This document shows, piece after piece, positions 1 to 9,276 of a stretch of DNA of 64,000 bases. The notes below the pieces were generated by a model, which had not been told where the DNA came from, did no database searches, and saw nothing but the letters and a program-made list of their open reading frames with translations. Origin of the DNA: DATJKD01 sp963834855 (GTDB taxonomy: Bacteria > Pseudomonadota > Gammaproteobacteria > Steroidobacterales > Steroidobacteraceae). How positions within the stretch are numbered: the stretch's first letter is position 1; each line of letters opens with the position of its first letter. The DNA lies in contig CAWIDH010000031.1 of NCBI GenBank assembly GCA_963834855.1, positions 1-64,000 on the forward strand, in the 5' to 3' direction. The position numbers were made by a program, and so were the translations under genes.

Positions 1-51
1 CTTCGCGCGGCCACGCAGCGCACGCTTTAGACGGTTGACTCTCTTTTCCAT
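1..51 (-). CDS. rplR: 50S ribosomal protein L18, N-terminus only
   Basis: Seventeen codons starting MEKRVNRLKRALRG run off the left edge of the window. The basic start and the position directly after rplF match L18, the 5S-rRNA-binding protein of the large subunit, which always follows L6 in the spc operon. Only 9 bases separate it from the rplF stop codon, so it is certainly cotranscribed. Too little is present to judge more than identity by position. Confidence 0.85.
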   Translation of the reverse strand, partial: MEKRVNRLKRALRGRAK

Positions 52-60
52 ACGACACCC

Positions 61-594
61 TTACTTCTTCTTCGTTTCCTTGAGCTCGATCCGCTCACCG
101 GAATAACGAACACCCTTGCCCTTGTACGGCTCGGGCGGGCGGTACGCGCGTATCTCGGCGGCCACCTGGCCCACGCGCTGCTTGTCGGCGCCCTTCACCA
201 CGATCTCGGTCTGCGACGGGGTCTCGATCGTGATCCCCTCCGGCGCGGCATAGACCACCGGGTGGGAGAAGCCGAGCGTCAGGTTGAGGTTGCGGCCCTG
301 CGCCTGCGCGCGGTAGCCGACGCCCACGAGCTCGAGCTTGCGCTCGTATCCCTTCGAGACGCCGTGCACCACGTTCGCGAGGTGCGACCGCAGCGAACCG
401 GCGTGCATCAGCGACTCGCGGCTGCGCTCGGCGGGCTCGATGCGCACGCCGCTCGCTTCCTGCACGAGCCTGAGGCCCGGCTTCACCGCCAGGCTGATCG
501 TGCCCTTGGCACCCTTCACCGTGACGGTGTCCCCGGTGATCGTGGTGGTGACGCCCTGGGGCAGCGGCACCGGCATTTTTGCGACTCGTGACAT
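61..594 (-). CDS. rplF: 50S ribosomal protein L6
   Basis: A 177-residue protein of normal L6 length that binds 23S rRNA near the sarcin-ricin loop and the GTPase centre. It starts MSRVAKMPVPLPQGV and ends in the conserved region rich in Tyr, Lys and Gly (PEPYKGKGVRY) followed by a lysine tail. The open frame extends 44 codons further upstream into rpsH, but the internal ATG at 594 gives the family start. It sits between rpsH and rplR as in all spc operons. Confidence 0.97.
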   Translation of the reverse strand: MSRVAKMPVPLPQGVTTTITGDTVTVKGAKGTISLAVKPGLRLVQEASGVRIEPAERSRESLMHAGSLRSHLANVVHGVSKGYERKLELVGVGYRAQAQGRNLNLTLGFSHPVVYAAPEGITIETPSQTEIVVKGADKQRVGQVAAEIRAYRPPEPYKGKGVRYSGERIELKETKKK

Positions 595-622
595 GGCCTT
601 GATCCTGCGTCGAAGCGTGTCT

Positions 623-1018
623 TCAGGACACGATGCAGAGAACCTCGCCGCCGTGCCCGCCGGCCCGCGCCTCGCGGTCCGACATGACGCCGCTCGAGGT
701 CGAGATGATCGCCACGCCCATCCCACCGAGGATGCGCGGCAGCTCGTCCTTGCCCTTGTAGACCCGCAGGCCCGGGCGGCTGACGCGCTCGAGGCGGTCG
801 ATGACCGGCCGGCCCTGGTAGTACTTCAGCCGCACCGTCAGCAGTGGCTTGCCGTCGTCTCCGACCAGCGCGAAATCGTCGATGTAGCCTTCGTCCTTCA
901 GCACCTTCGCGAGCGCGAGCTTGATCCGCGAGGACGGCATTGCGACCTCGGGCTTGCTGGCGCGCTGTCCGTTTCGGATGCGGGTGAGGAAGTCCGCGAT
1001 GGGATCCGTCATGCTCAT
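623..1018 (-). CDS. rpsH: 30S ribosomal protein S8
   Basis: A 131-residue S8, a primary binder of helix 21 of 16S rRNA and, in E. coli, the translational repressor of the spc operon through a site near the rplE start. The N-terminus MSMTDPIADFLTRIRNGQ and the C-terminal GGEVLCIVS are family signatures. It follows rpsN by 21 bases and precedes rplF by 28. Nothing unusual is seen. Confidence 0.97.
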   Translation of the reverse strand: MSMTDPIADFLTRIRNGQRASKPEVAMPSSRIKLALAKVLKDEGYIDDFALVGDDGKPLLTVRLKYYQGRPVIDRLERVSRPGLRVYKGKDELPRILGGMGVAIISTSSGVMSDREARAGGHGGEVLCIVS

Positions 1019-1039
1019 GTGTTGCTCCAGTACGCGGCC

Positions 1040-1345
1040 TTACCAGCTGGCCTTGCGCAGGCCCGGGATGTCCCCGCGCATCGTGGCCTCGCGCAGCTTG
1101 GTGCGCGCCAGGCCGAACTTGCGGTAGGTGCCCCGCGGCCGCCCGGTGATCGCGCACCGGTTGCGAAGCCGCGACGCCGCCGCGTCGCGCGGCATAGCGT
1201 GCAGCTTGCGGACCGCCTCGTCGCGCTCCGAGTCGGTGGACTTCGGGCTGCGGATGATCTCCTTGAGGCGGGCGCGCTTCGCCGCGTGCTGCTTCACGAG
1301 CTTCTCGCGGCGCTTCTCGCGCTCGATCATGCTGGTCTTGGCCAT
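1040..1345 (-). CDS. rpsN: 30S ribosomal protein S14
   Basis: A 101-residue S14 of the long, zinc-free type: there is no CxxC pair, and the C-terminal block NRCAITGRPRGTYRKFGLAR is complete. It assembles late in the 30S head. The frame is open 37 codons upstream inside rplE, but MAKTSMIEREKRREKL is the family start. It lies 10 bases after the rplE stop and is part of the spc operon. Confidence 0.97.
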   Translation of the reverse strand: MAKTSMIEREKRREKLVKQHAAKRARLKEIIRSPKSTDSERDEAVRKLHAMPRDAAASRLRNRCAITGRPRGTYRKFGLARTKLREATMRGDIPGLRKASW

Positions 1346-1355
1346 TTGCCGGTCC

Positions 1356-1895
1356 TTACTTGCGGAACGGGAAGTTGAACGACTCGAGCAGCGCGCGGCC
1401 TTCCCGGTCGTCGTGTGCCGATGTCGTGATCGTGATGTCCATGCCGCGGATCGCATCGATCTTGTCGTACGCGATCTCGGGGAAGATGATCTGTTCCTTC
1501 ACGCCGAAGCTGTAGCTGCCGCGGCCGTCGAAGGAGCGCGCCGGGACGCCGCGGAAGTCGCGGATGCGCGGCATCGCGACGTTGATCAGCCGGTCGAGGA
1601 ACTCGTACATGCGCGCGCCGCGCAACGTCACCTTGCAGCCGACCGGGATCCCCGCGCGCAGCTTGAAGGACGCGATGGCCTTGCGCGACTTGGTGACCTG
1701 CGGCTTCTGGCCGGTGATCGCGGTGAGGTTCTCGACCGCGCCGTCCATCGCCTTCTTGTCCGCGACCGCCTCGCCAACGCCCATGTTCACCGTGATCTTG
1801 GTGATGCGCGGCACCCGCATCGGATTCGGCAGCTCGAGGCTCTTCATGAGCTCGGGCACGACCTTCTCCCGGTAGTATTCCTGCAGCCTTGCCAT
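1356..1895 (-). CDS. rplE: 50S ribosomal protein L5
   Basis: A 179-residue L5, the 5S-rRNA-binding protein in the central protuberance that contacts the P-site tRNA. The start MARLQEYYREKVVPELM and the KITVNMGVGEA block near residues 34-44 are typical, and the length is that of E. coli L5. It follows rplX by 31 bases in the spc operon. No break or odd residue is seen. Confidence 0.97.
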   Translation of the reverse strand: MARLQEYYREKVVPELMKSLELPNPMRVPRITKITVNMGVGEAVADKKAMDGAVENLTAITGQKPQVTKSRKAIASFKLRAGIPVGCKVTLRGARMYEFLDRLINVAMPRIRDFRGVPARSFDGRGSYSFGVKEQIIFPEIAYDKIDAIRGMDITITTSAHDDREGRALLESFNFPFRK

Positions 1896-1926
1896 CTGTG
1901 CTTTCCTCTTCCCCGGCCGGACCCGT

Positions 1927-2244
1927 TCAGGCGTCCACGACTTCGTCGTTTGACTTGAAGTAGCGCACGCGGCGCCCGTCGGCGAGCGCGCGGACGCCGA
2001 CGCGGTCGCCCTTCTTCGCGACCGGGTTCCAGAGCATCACGTTCGAGAGGTCGAGCGATGCTTCCCTCTCGATGATGCCGCCCTGGACCCCGCGCTGCGG
2101 GTTGGGGCGCGTGTGCCGCTTGACCATGTTCACGTTCTCGACCAGCACGCGGCCGCTCGGCAGCACCTTGATCACGGTGCCGCGGCGGCCCTTCTCGCGG
2201 CCGGCGATGACGATGACCTCGTCGCCCTTGCGTATCTTGTTCAT
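1927..2244 (-). CDS. rplX: 50S ribosomal protein L24
   Basis: A 105-residue L24, an assembly initiator for the large subunit. The KOW motif lies at the N-terminus (KGDEVIVIAGREKGRRG). The open frame runs seven codons upstream across the rplN stop, but the ATG at 2244 begins MNKIRKGDEV, the family start, and leaves one base after the rplN stop codon, so translation is likely coupled to rplN. Confidence 0.96.
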   Translation of the reverse strand: MNKIRKGDEVIVIAGREKGRRGTVIKVLPSGRVLVENVNMVKRHTRPNPQRGVQGGIIEREASLDLSNVMLWNPVAKKGDRVGVRALADGRRVRYFKSNDEVVDA

Positions 2245-2245
2245 G

Positions 2246-2614
2246 TCAGAGCACTTCCGGTGCAAGCGAGATGATCTTCATGAACTGCGACGTGCGCAGC
2301 TCCCTGGTCACCGGCCCGAAGATGCGCGTGCCGATGGGCTCGAGCTTGTTGGTCAGCAGCACCGCGGCGTTGCCGTCGAAGCGGATCAGCGAGCCGTCCG
2401 CGCGGCGCACGCCGTGCGCGGTGCGCACCACGACCGCGTCGTAGACCTCGCCCTTCTTCACCTTGCCGCGCGGGATGGCGTCCTTGACGCTCACCTTGAT
2501 GACGTCGCCGACGGTGGCGTAGCGGCGCTTCGAGCCGCCGAGCACCTTGATGCACATCAGGCTGCGGGCGCCGCTGTTGTCGGCGGCGGCGAGCATGGTT
2601 CGCATCTGGATCAT
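2246..2614 (-). CDS. rplN: 50S ribosomal protein L14
   Basis: A 122-residue L14, exactly the usual length, located at the subunit interface and forming bridge B8. It begins MIQMRTMLAAADNSGAR and ends MKIISLAPEVL, both strongly conserved. An upstream in-frame extension of 33 codons overlaps rpsQ and is not real. It is the first gene of the classical spc set, but here it simply continues after rpsQ with a 29-base gap. Confidence 0.97.
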   Translation of the reverse strand: MIQMRTMLAAADNSGARSLMCIKVLGGSKRRYATVGDVIKVSVKDAIPRGKVKKGEVYDAVVVRTAHGVRRADGSLIRFDGNAAVLLTNKLEPIGTRIFGPVTRELRTSQFMKIISLAPEVL

Positions 2615-2643
2615 GGTCGTTGCTCCTTGGACGTTCGCGCGGG

Positions 2644-2943
2644 TCAGGCTTCGCCGGCCCGCTCGAGCACGCGCACCAGGCGCCAGGACTTGCGCCGCGA
2701 CAGCCGGCGGCACTCGGCGATCGCGACCAGGTCGCCCTCGCGCGACTCGCCCTGCTCGTCGTGGGCCAGGAGCTTCGTCGTGCGGCGCACGTACTTGCCG
2801 TACTTGGCGTGGCGCTCGAGACGCTCGATTTCGACGGTGATCGTCTTCTGCATCTTGTTGCTGACGACGCGACCCGTCAGGGTGCGCTCCGCCGCCGTCT
2901 CGCCGGAGACGGCCCCGGTATCAGCCATTGCCTGCTCGCTCAT
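2644..2943 (-). CDS. rpsQ: 30S ribosomal protein S17
   Basis: A 99-residue S17, a primary 16S rRNA binder with an OB fold. The core RTLTGRVVSNKMQKTITVEIER is clear. The N-terminus is about 15 residues longer than in E. coli. The start at 2943 overlaps the rpmC stop as ATGA, which favours it over the next ATG at 2928. The extension may be a lineage feature. Confidence 0.95.
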   Translation of the reverse strand: MSEQAMADTGAVSGETAAERTLTGRVVSNKMQKTITVEIERLERHAKYGKYVRRTTKLLAHDEQGESREGDLVAIAECRRLSRRKSWRLVRVLERAGEA

Positions 2944-3155
2944 CGCCTGTCACCCCTGTTGCCGGCCGCGCGGGCCTTCTCGCCCATCACGGTCTTCACG
3001 CGCGCGACGTTGCGGCGCACCTTGCCGAACTGGTCCGGCCGCGCGGCAGCGCCCGACGCCTGCGCCATGCGCAGGTTGAACTGCTCGCGACGGAGCTTCA
3101 GGAGCTCCTCGCCGAGCTCGGCCGCGGTTTTCTGCCTGAGTTCCTTCGCTTTCAT
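2940..3155 (-). CDS. rpmC: 50S ribosomal protein L29
   Basis: A 71-residue L29, a two-helix protein near the polypeptide exit that contributes to the docking site for trigger factor and SRP. It begins MKAKELRQKTAAELGEEL and carries the LRREQFNLRMAQASG block. Its ATG overlaps the rplP stop by one base (TGATG), and its stop overlaps the rpsQ start (ATGA), so all three are translationally coupled. Confidence 0.97.
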   Translation of the reverse strand: MKAKELRQKTAAELGEELLKLRREQFNLRMAQASGAAARPDQFGKVRRNVARVKTVMGEKARAAGNRGDRR

Positions 3156-3568
3156 CAGCGGACCTGCCGTTTGACGAACATCGTGCCGACCGAGAGCTTC
3201 GACCCCGCCAGGCGGAACGCCTCTCGGGCGATGGCCTCGGTCACCCCTTCCATCTCGAAGAGCACCTTGCCGGGCTGCACACGCGCGACGTAGTACTCCA
3301 CGTTGCCCTTGCCCGAGCCCATGCGGACCTCGAGCGGCTTCTTCGTGACCGGCACGTCCGGGAACACCCGGATCCAGACCTGGCCGCCACGCTTGACGTA
3401 GCGCGTCATCGCACGGCGTGCCGCCTCGATCTCGCGCGCCGTCATGCGGCTGCGCCCGACGGCCTTGAGCCCGTAGTCGCCGAACGACACGGCGTTGCCG
3501 CGCTGCGCGAGGCCGGGGTTGCGGCCCTTGTGCTGCTTGCGGAACTTGGTTCGCTTCGGTTGCATCAT
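3155..3568 (-). CDS. rplP: 50S ribosomal protein L16
   Basis: A 137-residue L16, the usual length, which helps position the A-site tRNA at the peptidyl-transferase centre. The start reads MMQPKRTKFRKQHKGRN, and the second Met could equally be used. The conserved arginine in the loop near GSGKGNVEYYVARV is present. Its stop codon overlaps the rpmC start codon by one base. Confidence 0.97.
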   Translation of the reverse strand: MMQPKRTKFRKQHKGRNPGLAQRGNAVSFGDYGLKAVGRSRMTAREIEAARRAMTRYVKRGGQVWIRVFPDVPVTKKPLEVRMGSGKGNVEYYVARVQPGKVLFEMEGVTEAIAREAFRLAGSKLSVGTMFVKRQVR

Positions 3569-3599
3569 GGCAGTGTCTCCGGCACCGGACCGCGCGGCC

Positions 3600-4298
3600 T
3601 CAGGTGGCCTGCTCCGCAGCGGGCGCGCCGCCTCGGCCTGCTCCGCCGGCGCCCTCGGGCTGGTCGAACACCTCGCCCTTGAAGATCCACACCTTGACGC
3701 CGATCACGCCGTAGGTGGTGCGCGATTCCGCGAGACCGTAGTCGATTTCCGCGCGGAACGTGTGCAGCGGGATGCGGCCCTCGCGGTACCACTCCGTGCG
3801 CGCGATCTCCGAGCCGTTGAGGCGGCCCGACACCCGCACCTTCACGCCCAGGGCGCCGCTGCGCATCGTGTTCATGACGGCGCGCTTCATCGCGCGGCGG
3901 AACATCACACGGCGCTCGATCTGCTGCGCGATCCCCTCGGCGACGAGCTGCGCGTCGACCTCGGGCTTGCGGATCTCCGAGATGTTGATGCGCACGTCGG
4001 CGACCGGCATGCCCATCATCTTCGCCACCTCGAGCCGCAGCCGCTCGATGTCCTCGCCCTTCTTGCCGATCACGACGCCCGGACGCGCGGTCAGGATCGT
4101 GATGTTGGCCTTGCGGGCGGCGCGCTCGATGTGGATGCGGCTCACCGAGGCCTCGGCGAGCTTCTTCTTCAGGAACTCGCGCACCAGCCAGTCCTGGTGC
4201 ACGTAGCCCGGGAAGCTGCGCGTGTTGGCGTACCACTTCGAGGTCCAGTCGCGCGTGATGCCGAGGCGGATGCCGATCGGATTGACCTTCTGACCCAT
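3600..4298 (-). CDS. rpsC: 30S ribosomal protein S3
   Basis: A 232-residue S3 with the family start MGQKVNPIGIRLGITRDW. A type-2 KH domain covers roughly residues 40-110 (GVVIGKKGEDIERLR is the GxxG loop), followed by the C-terminal domain that forms the mRNA entry helicase with S4 and S5. A low-complexity tail rich in Gly and Ala closes the protein. An open frame continues upstream through rplV, but the internal ATG at 4298 is the true start, 13 bases after the repaired rplV stop. Confidence 0.96.
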   Translation of the reverse strand: MGQKVNPIGIRLGITRDWTSKWYANTRSFPGYVHQDWLVREFLKKKLAEASVSRIHIERAARKANITILTARPGVVIGKKGEDIERLRLEVAKMMGMPVADVRINISEIRKPEVDAQLVAEGIAQQIERRVMFRRAMKRAVMNTMRSGALGVKVRVSGRLNGSEIARTEWYREGRIPLHTFRAEIDYGLAESRTTYGVIGVKVWIFKGEVFDQPEGAGGAGRGGAPAAEQAT

Positions 4299-4311
4299 GG
4301 AAGTCCTCTCC

Positions 4312-4654
4312 TCAGCCCGTCCGGCCGTCGCCGACGAGGATGGTGATGTGGCTCGTTGCGCTTCACGATGCGGTTGCCGCGCCCCTTGGCGCGCGCGTGG
4401 AAGCGCTTCAGCCTCGGCGCCTCGTCGATCCGGATGCTGTCGACCTTCAGCACGTCGATGTCCGCGTTGTGGTTGTTCTCGGCGTTGGCGATCGCCGACT
4501 CGAGCACCTTGCGCACGAGCTTCGCGCCCTTCTTCGGCGTGAAGCGCAGCGTCGAGAGCGCCTGGCCGACGGGCTGGCCGCGGACCATGTCCGCCACGAG
4601 GCGGCACTTCTGCGGCGAGATGCGCGCGTACTTGAGCTTGGCTGCGACCTGCAT
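4312..4654 (-). CDS. rplV: 50S ribosomal protein L22 (one-base frame break)
   Basis: L22 lines the exit tunnel. The frame from the ATG at 4654 gives MQVAAKLKYARISPQKCRLV through HARAKGRGNRIVKR and then loses homology. Removing one A near 4362 (reading ACG AGC instead of AAC GAG) restores SHITILVGDGRTG and a stop at 4312, for 113 residues, the normal length. The uncorrected frame would run on into rpsC, which is not credible for an essential gene. I take the extra base as sequence error. Confidence 0.93.
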
Positions 4655-4657
4655 GGC

Positions 4658-4939
4658 TTACTCCGGCGCGGCGGCCTTGCGGTCGCCCGAGTGGCCCTTG
4701 AAGGTGCGCGTCGGCGCGAACTCGCCCAGCTTGTGGCCGACCATGTTCTCCGACACCAGCACCGGCACGTGCTGCCTGCCGTTGTGGACCGCGATCGTGA
4801 GTCCCACCATGTCGGGCAGGATCATCGAGCGGCGCGACCAGGTCTTGATCGGACGCCGGTCGTTCTTCTCCGAGGCCACCTGCACCTTCTTCGCAAGGTG
4901 CAGATCGACGAACGGGCCTTTCTTCACTGAACGGGGCAC
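4658..4939 (-). CDS. rpsS: 30S ribosomal protein S19
   Basis: A 93-residue S19, of the usual length, in the 30S head next to S13. It opens MPRSVKKGPFVDLHLAKKV and carries the block HNGRQHVPVLVSENMVGHKLGEFAPTR. It ends three bases before the rplV start and follows rplB by 19 bases. No anomaly is visible. Confidence 0.97.
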   Translation of the reverse strand: MPRSVKKGPFVDLHLAKKVQVASEKNDRRPIKTWSRRSMILPDMVGLTIAVHNGRQHVPVLVSENMVGHKLGEFAPTRTFKGHSGDRKAAAPE

Positions 4940-4958
4940 GGTGCGCTCCTTTCGGGAA

Positions 4959-5783
<825 letters not shown>

Positions 5784-5817
5784 GTGCAGTCTTCCGTAGT
5801 GTTCGCTTGCCGGCGCG

Positions 5818-6115
5818 TCAGCGCGCCGGCGAAATCGATCGTCTGGCCCGCGGCCAGCCGCACGTACGCCTTCTTGAAATCGGAGCGCCGCCCCGGGCGG
5901 TTACCGAACCGCTTGGCCTTGCCCGGCGCGTTCACGACCTGCACCGAGTCGACCTTGACCTCGAACATCAGCTCGACGGCGGCCTTGATCTCGGGCTTGG
6001 TCGCGTCGGGGCGGACGCGGAACACGAACTGGTTCGCGCGCTCGGAGACGAACGCGGCCTTCTCCGACACGTGCGGCGCGAGCAGCACCGACATCAGACG
6101 TTCCTTGCCGCTCAT
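5818..6115 (-). CDS. rplW: 50S ribosomal protein L23 (frame break at its end)
   Basis: L23 sits at the tunnel exit and is the main dock for trigger factor and SRP. It begins MSGKERLMSVLLAPHVSEKA, with the ATG overlapping the rplD stop as ATGA. The family end GQTIDFAGA is reached at about 5820, but the stop is one base out of frame: the window reads GCG CTG where GCG TGA is expected. Uncorrected, the protein would run 45 codons into rplB. With one base removed it is 98 residues, close to the normal 100. Confidence 0.9.
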
Positions 6116-6733
6116 GCCAGCTTCTCCTCGAGCATGCGCACCGCGCCGACGGTCGCAAGCACCTGCTGCGTGCCGCACCAGGCTCACCGGATCGATGGCG
6201 GAGACGGGCAGCACCGACACGTCCCGCAGGTTCCGCGAGGCGAGGTCGAGCTTCTCGTCGTAGGCCTCGATCAGCACGAGCACGTCCGTGAGGTCGAGCT
6301 CGCGCAGCCTTGATGCGAGCAGCCGGGTCTTCGGCGCATCGAGCGCGAGCGAGTCGATGACGACCAGCCGCTCGAGGCGGGCGAGCTCGGAGAGCATCGC
6401 GCGCATCGCGCCCTGGTACATCTTGCGGTTGACCTTCTGCGAATAGTCGCGCGGGCGTGCCGCGAAGGCGCGACCGCCGCCGACCCAGATCGGGCTGCGG
6501 ATGCTGCCGGCGCGGGCGCGACCGCCGCCCTTCTGGTTGTGCGGCTTGCGACCGCCGCCGCGGACCTCGGCCTTGCTCTTCTGGCGCTTCGTTCCGGCGC
6601 GGCCCGCGTTCATGTAGGCCGTGACGACCTGGTGGACGAGCGCCTCGTTGAAATCGCGGCCGAAGGCCTTGTCCGAGACCTCGAGCCCGGCGCCGGTTGC
6701 GCCTTTGCTGACGAGCTTGAGCGTGGTGGCCAT
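6112..6733 (-). CDS. rplD: 50S ribosomal protein L4 (one-base frame break)
   Basis: L4 lines the exit tunnel and in E. coli also represses the S10 operon. The frame from 6733 gives MATTLKLVSKGATGAGLEVS, the conserved RSPIWVGGGRAFAARPRDY block, and reaches SAIDPVSLVRH. Removing one base near 6172 restores QQVLATVGAVRMLEEKLA and a TGA overlapping the rplW start. The repaired length is 206 residues. The broken frame instead fuses L4 to L23, an artefact. Confidence 0.92.
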
Positions 6734-6748
6734 GGTCTTACGCTCCCG

Positions 6749-7449
6749 TTACTTCTTGCCGGCCGGCTTGGCGGCGGCGCGCCTTCGCTTCGGACGGGCG
6801 GCGCGGCGGCCGGCCTTCACGGACGGGCGGACGATGACCTGGCCGCCCGGGGCTCCCGGGACGGCGCCGCGGATCAGCAGGAGGTTCCGCGCGGCGATCG
6901 ATCTCGACGACGCGCAGGTTCTCGGTCGTGCGGCGCACCGCGCCCATGTGGCCCGACATCCGCTTGCCCGGGAACACGCGGCCCGGCGTCTGGCGCTGGC
7001 CGATCGAGCCCGGGGCACGGTGCACGACGGAGGCGCCGTGCGAGGCCATGCCGCCGGCGAAGTTGTGGCGCTTCATCGTGCCGGCAAAGCCCTTGCCGAT
7101 GGTCGTGCCGGTGACGTCGACGACCTGGCCAGGCGGTGAAGAGATCGACCTTGAGCTCCGCGCCCGGCGCGAGCTCCGCGCCCTCGCCGTCGGCGAGGCG
7201 GAACTCGACCAGCGAGGTGCCCGGCTCGACCTTCGCCTTGCCGTAGTGGCCGGCGAGCGGCCGGCCGATCCGCGAGGGCTTGCGGTGGCCTACGGCGACC
7301 TGCACCGCGCGGTAACCGTCGGATTCCGCAGCCTTGACCTGGGTGACGCGGTTGGGCAGCGCCTCGATCACGGTGACCGGGACCGATTCGCCGGCGTCCG
7401 TGAAGACGCGCGTCATGCCGCACTTGCGGCCAATGAGACCGATCGTCAT
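6749..7449 (-). CDS. rplC: 50S ribosomal protein L3 (two frame breaks)
   Basis: L3 reaches from the surface to the peptidyl-transferase centre. It starts MTIGLIGRKCGMTRVFTDAG at 7449. Homology shifts frame near 7132 (GQVVDVTGTTIGKGFAGT continues) and near 6898 (AARNLLLIRGAVPG continues); each is repaired by removing one base, giving 232 residues with a Lys/Arg-rich tail. The central MKRHNFAGGMASHGASVVHR block, which holds the glutamine-methylation region of L3, is intact. It is the first gene after its own promoter because rpsJ is displaced to the other side of the MATE gene. Confidence 0.92.
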
Positions 7450-7671
7450 CGATACGTCCTCGTTCACCGCCCGGGCTGCGATTGGCCCGGGCTGAGACCA
7501 CCGGCCGCATTCGGGCGGCCAGGAAAAACCATTCGCCCGCGCACGAAGGCCGGCCTTGCGGGCCGTCAGGGCGCGCTCGTCAAGGAGATGCCAGAGAGGT
7601 GCGGGATCGGCGGACCGCCCGCGCCGCTCGAGCGGTACCCGCAAAGCGGGCCGGACCTCGGCGAGAAGGAG
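7450..7671 (-). promoter_or_regulatory. rplC 5' leader, structured
   Basis: About 220 bases lie between the expected transcription start and the rplC ATG. Seen on the transcribed strand are a CCCGC-TTT-GCGGG hairpin (near 7650), a GGCCGCCC/GCGGCC stem near 7510-7530, and repeated CCCGGGC blocks near 7490. In E. coli the S10 leader that binds L4 precedes rpsJ; here a long leader precedes rplC instead, so it could hold the L4 control element. That role is inference. Confidence 0.45.
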
Positions 7672-7677
7672 CCGCGC

Positions 7678-7706
7678 ATTATAGCGATCCGGCCCCGCAG
7701 CCGCAA
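7678..7706 (-). promoter_or_regulatory. Promoter for rplC and downstream ribosomal genes
   Basis: On the minus strand a perfect -10 box TATAAT (7678-7683) lies 17 bases from a -35 box TTGCGG (7701-7706). This is a sigma-70 promoter placed to transcribe rplC through rplR, which would otherwise be cut off from the str/rpsJ transcript by the MATE gene. A palindromic repeat (7711-7730) begins four bases upstream of the -35 box. Confidence 0.75.
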
Positions 7707-7710
7707 CAAG

Positions 7711-7730
7711 AATCGGCTCAGAGCCCGATT
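7711..7730. repeat. Short dispersed palindrome, diverged copy
   Basis: The core GGCTCAGAGCC with arms AATC and CGATT (one C bulge) belongs to the same palindrome family as the copies at 25306, 36730, 41023 and 54868. It lies in the divergent intergenic region between rplC and the MATE gene, just upstream of the rplC -35 box. It is the most diverged member listed. Confidence 0.6.
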
Positions 7731-7878
7731 CCCGGCGCAGCGGCCGGCTTAGGACGGCTGCGAATTTCTGCTTGTCGCGACAGGATGGTTAGTTGCGCAG
7801 TCGCGACCACCGCCGAGCCGGTACGATACGCGCCCGCCTAAGCATGGCAGACGCACTCAGGACCGGGCCGTCGCAGAC

Positions 7879-9236
7879 ATGCGGCGCGCGCAAAGGGTGT
7901 CATGGTCTCAGCAGCCTCGGCCACCGACGACGGATCCCGGGCAGCGCAGCCATCTGCGCGCGATCCTCCGGCTCGGGGGACCGCTGGTCATCAACAACCT
8001 CGCCTACGCCGGCATCACGTTCGCCGACACCGTGATGGCAGGACACATCAGCGCCGATGCGCTCGCGGCGGTGGCGGTCGGCAGCAACGCGCTGCAACTG
8101 CAGTCGCTGATCGGCGCCGGGATGATGATGGCACTCGCTCCGCTCGTCGCGCACGACTACGGCGCCGGCCGCGACACGGCCGCGGGCGGCTACATGCGCC
8201 AGGCACTCTGGATCGCGCTTGCGATGTCCATTCTGCCCGCTGATCGTGGCGCTGTTCGCGGGTCGGATCTACACGGCGGTCGGCACGGCCGCCGCCGATC
8301 ATACCGACGGCGACCGCGTATACGCAGGCGATCTGCTGCGGCGTTCCGGCGATGTTCGCGCTGCAGGTGCTCACGTACACGAGCGAAGGACTCGGCCGCA
8401 CGCGCACGATCATGCTGATGACGGTCATGGCGCTGCCGGTGAACGTGCTGCTCAACTGGGTATTCATGTTCGGACACTGGGGCGCGCCGGCGCTCGGCGC
8501 CGTGGGCGCCGGTGTCGCGAGCGCGATCACGATGTGGCTCGCGCTCGGCTTCATGATCCTGCTGATGAAGCGCCCGTCGTTCGCGAGATTCGCCCTGTTT
8601 GCGGGATTCGAGTGGCCGAGCGCAACGCGAGCTCCGCGCGATCCTGCGCCTCGGGCTGCCGTTCACGGGCTCGCTGGTGACCGAAGGCTCGCTCTTCATC
8701 GGCGCCACGCTGATGGTGAGCGCGCTCGGAGCGACCGTCGTCGCCGCGTCACCAGGTTGCCCTGAGCTACTCGCTGCTCACCTACATGATCCCGGCGGCC
8801 TTTCACTCCGCGACGACCGTCCGCGTGGGACACATGCTCGGCAGCGGCCTGCCGCGCCGAGGCCCGGCGCGCCGGGCTACGTCGGCATCGCGCTGTGCGC
8901 GGGGCTGATGATCGTCTCGGCCCTGGTGCTGGTGCTCGCCCGCGGACCGATCGCACGGATCTACACCGACGACCCCGCGGTGCTCGCAGGTCGCGACTAC
9001 GTTGCTGCTGCTCGCCGGGCTGTTCCAGGTCTCGGACGGCCTGCAGCTCGGCTGCTCCGGGCGCGCTGCGCGGTTACCAGGACGCACGCATACCGCTCGC
9101 AATCACCGTGGTCTCGTACTGGGGCATCGGATTCACGCTGGCGTGGGTGTTCGGCATCGCGCGCGGCGGCGGCGCGCCCGGCGTGTGGCTCGGCCTGATC
9201 GCCGGGCTCAGCCGCGGCGTCGGGGGCTGCAAGTAA
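7879..9236 (+). CDS. MATE-family efflux transporter, frame broken many times
   Basis: Fragments in all three frames join into one MATE transporter of about 450 residues: LGGPLVINNLAYAGITFADT, then MFALQVLTYTSEGLGRTRT, then LRLGLPFTGSLVTEGSLFIG and ITVVSYWGIGFTLAWVFGI. MATE proteins export drugs or metabolites using a sodium or proton gradient and have 12 membrane helices. I count eight shifts (near 8239, 8293, 8622, 8752, two near 8865, 9002, 9067), and each can be repaired by removing one base. It is either a decayed gene or an intact one with sequence errors. It stands on the plus strand between rpsJ and rplC, a position normally uninterrupted. The exact 3' end is uncertain. Confidence 0.8.
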
Positions 9237-9250
9237 GGCGATGCGGTTCG

Positions 9251-9265
9251 GAGGCTATGGGCCTC
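9251..9265. terminator. Short hairpin between convergent MATE gene and rpsJ
   Basis: The inverted repeat GAGGC-TATGG-GCCTC lies between the end of the MATE gene and the rpsJ stop. It could help end both transcripts, but it has only a five-base stem and no T run, so the call is weak. Confidence 0.3.
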
Positions 9266-9276
9266 GCAGCCGTTGC

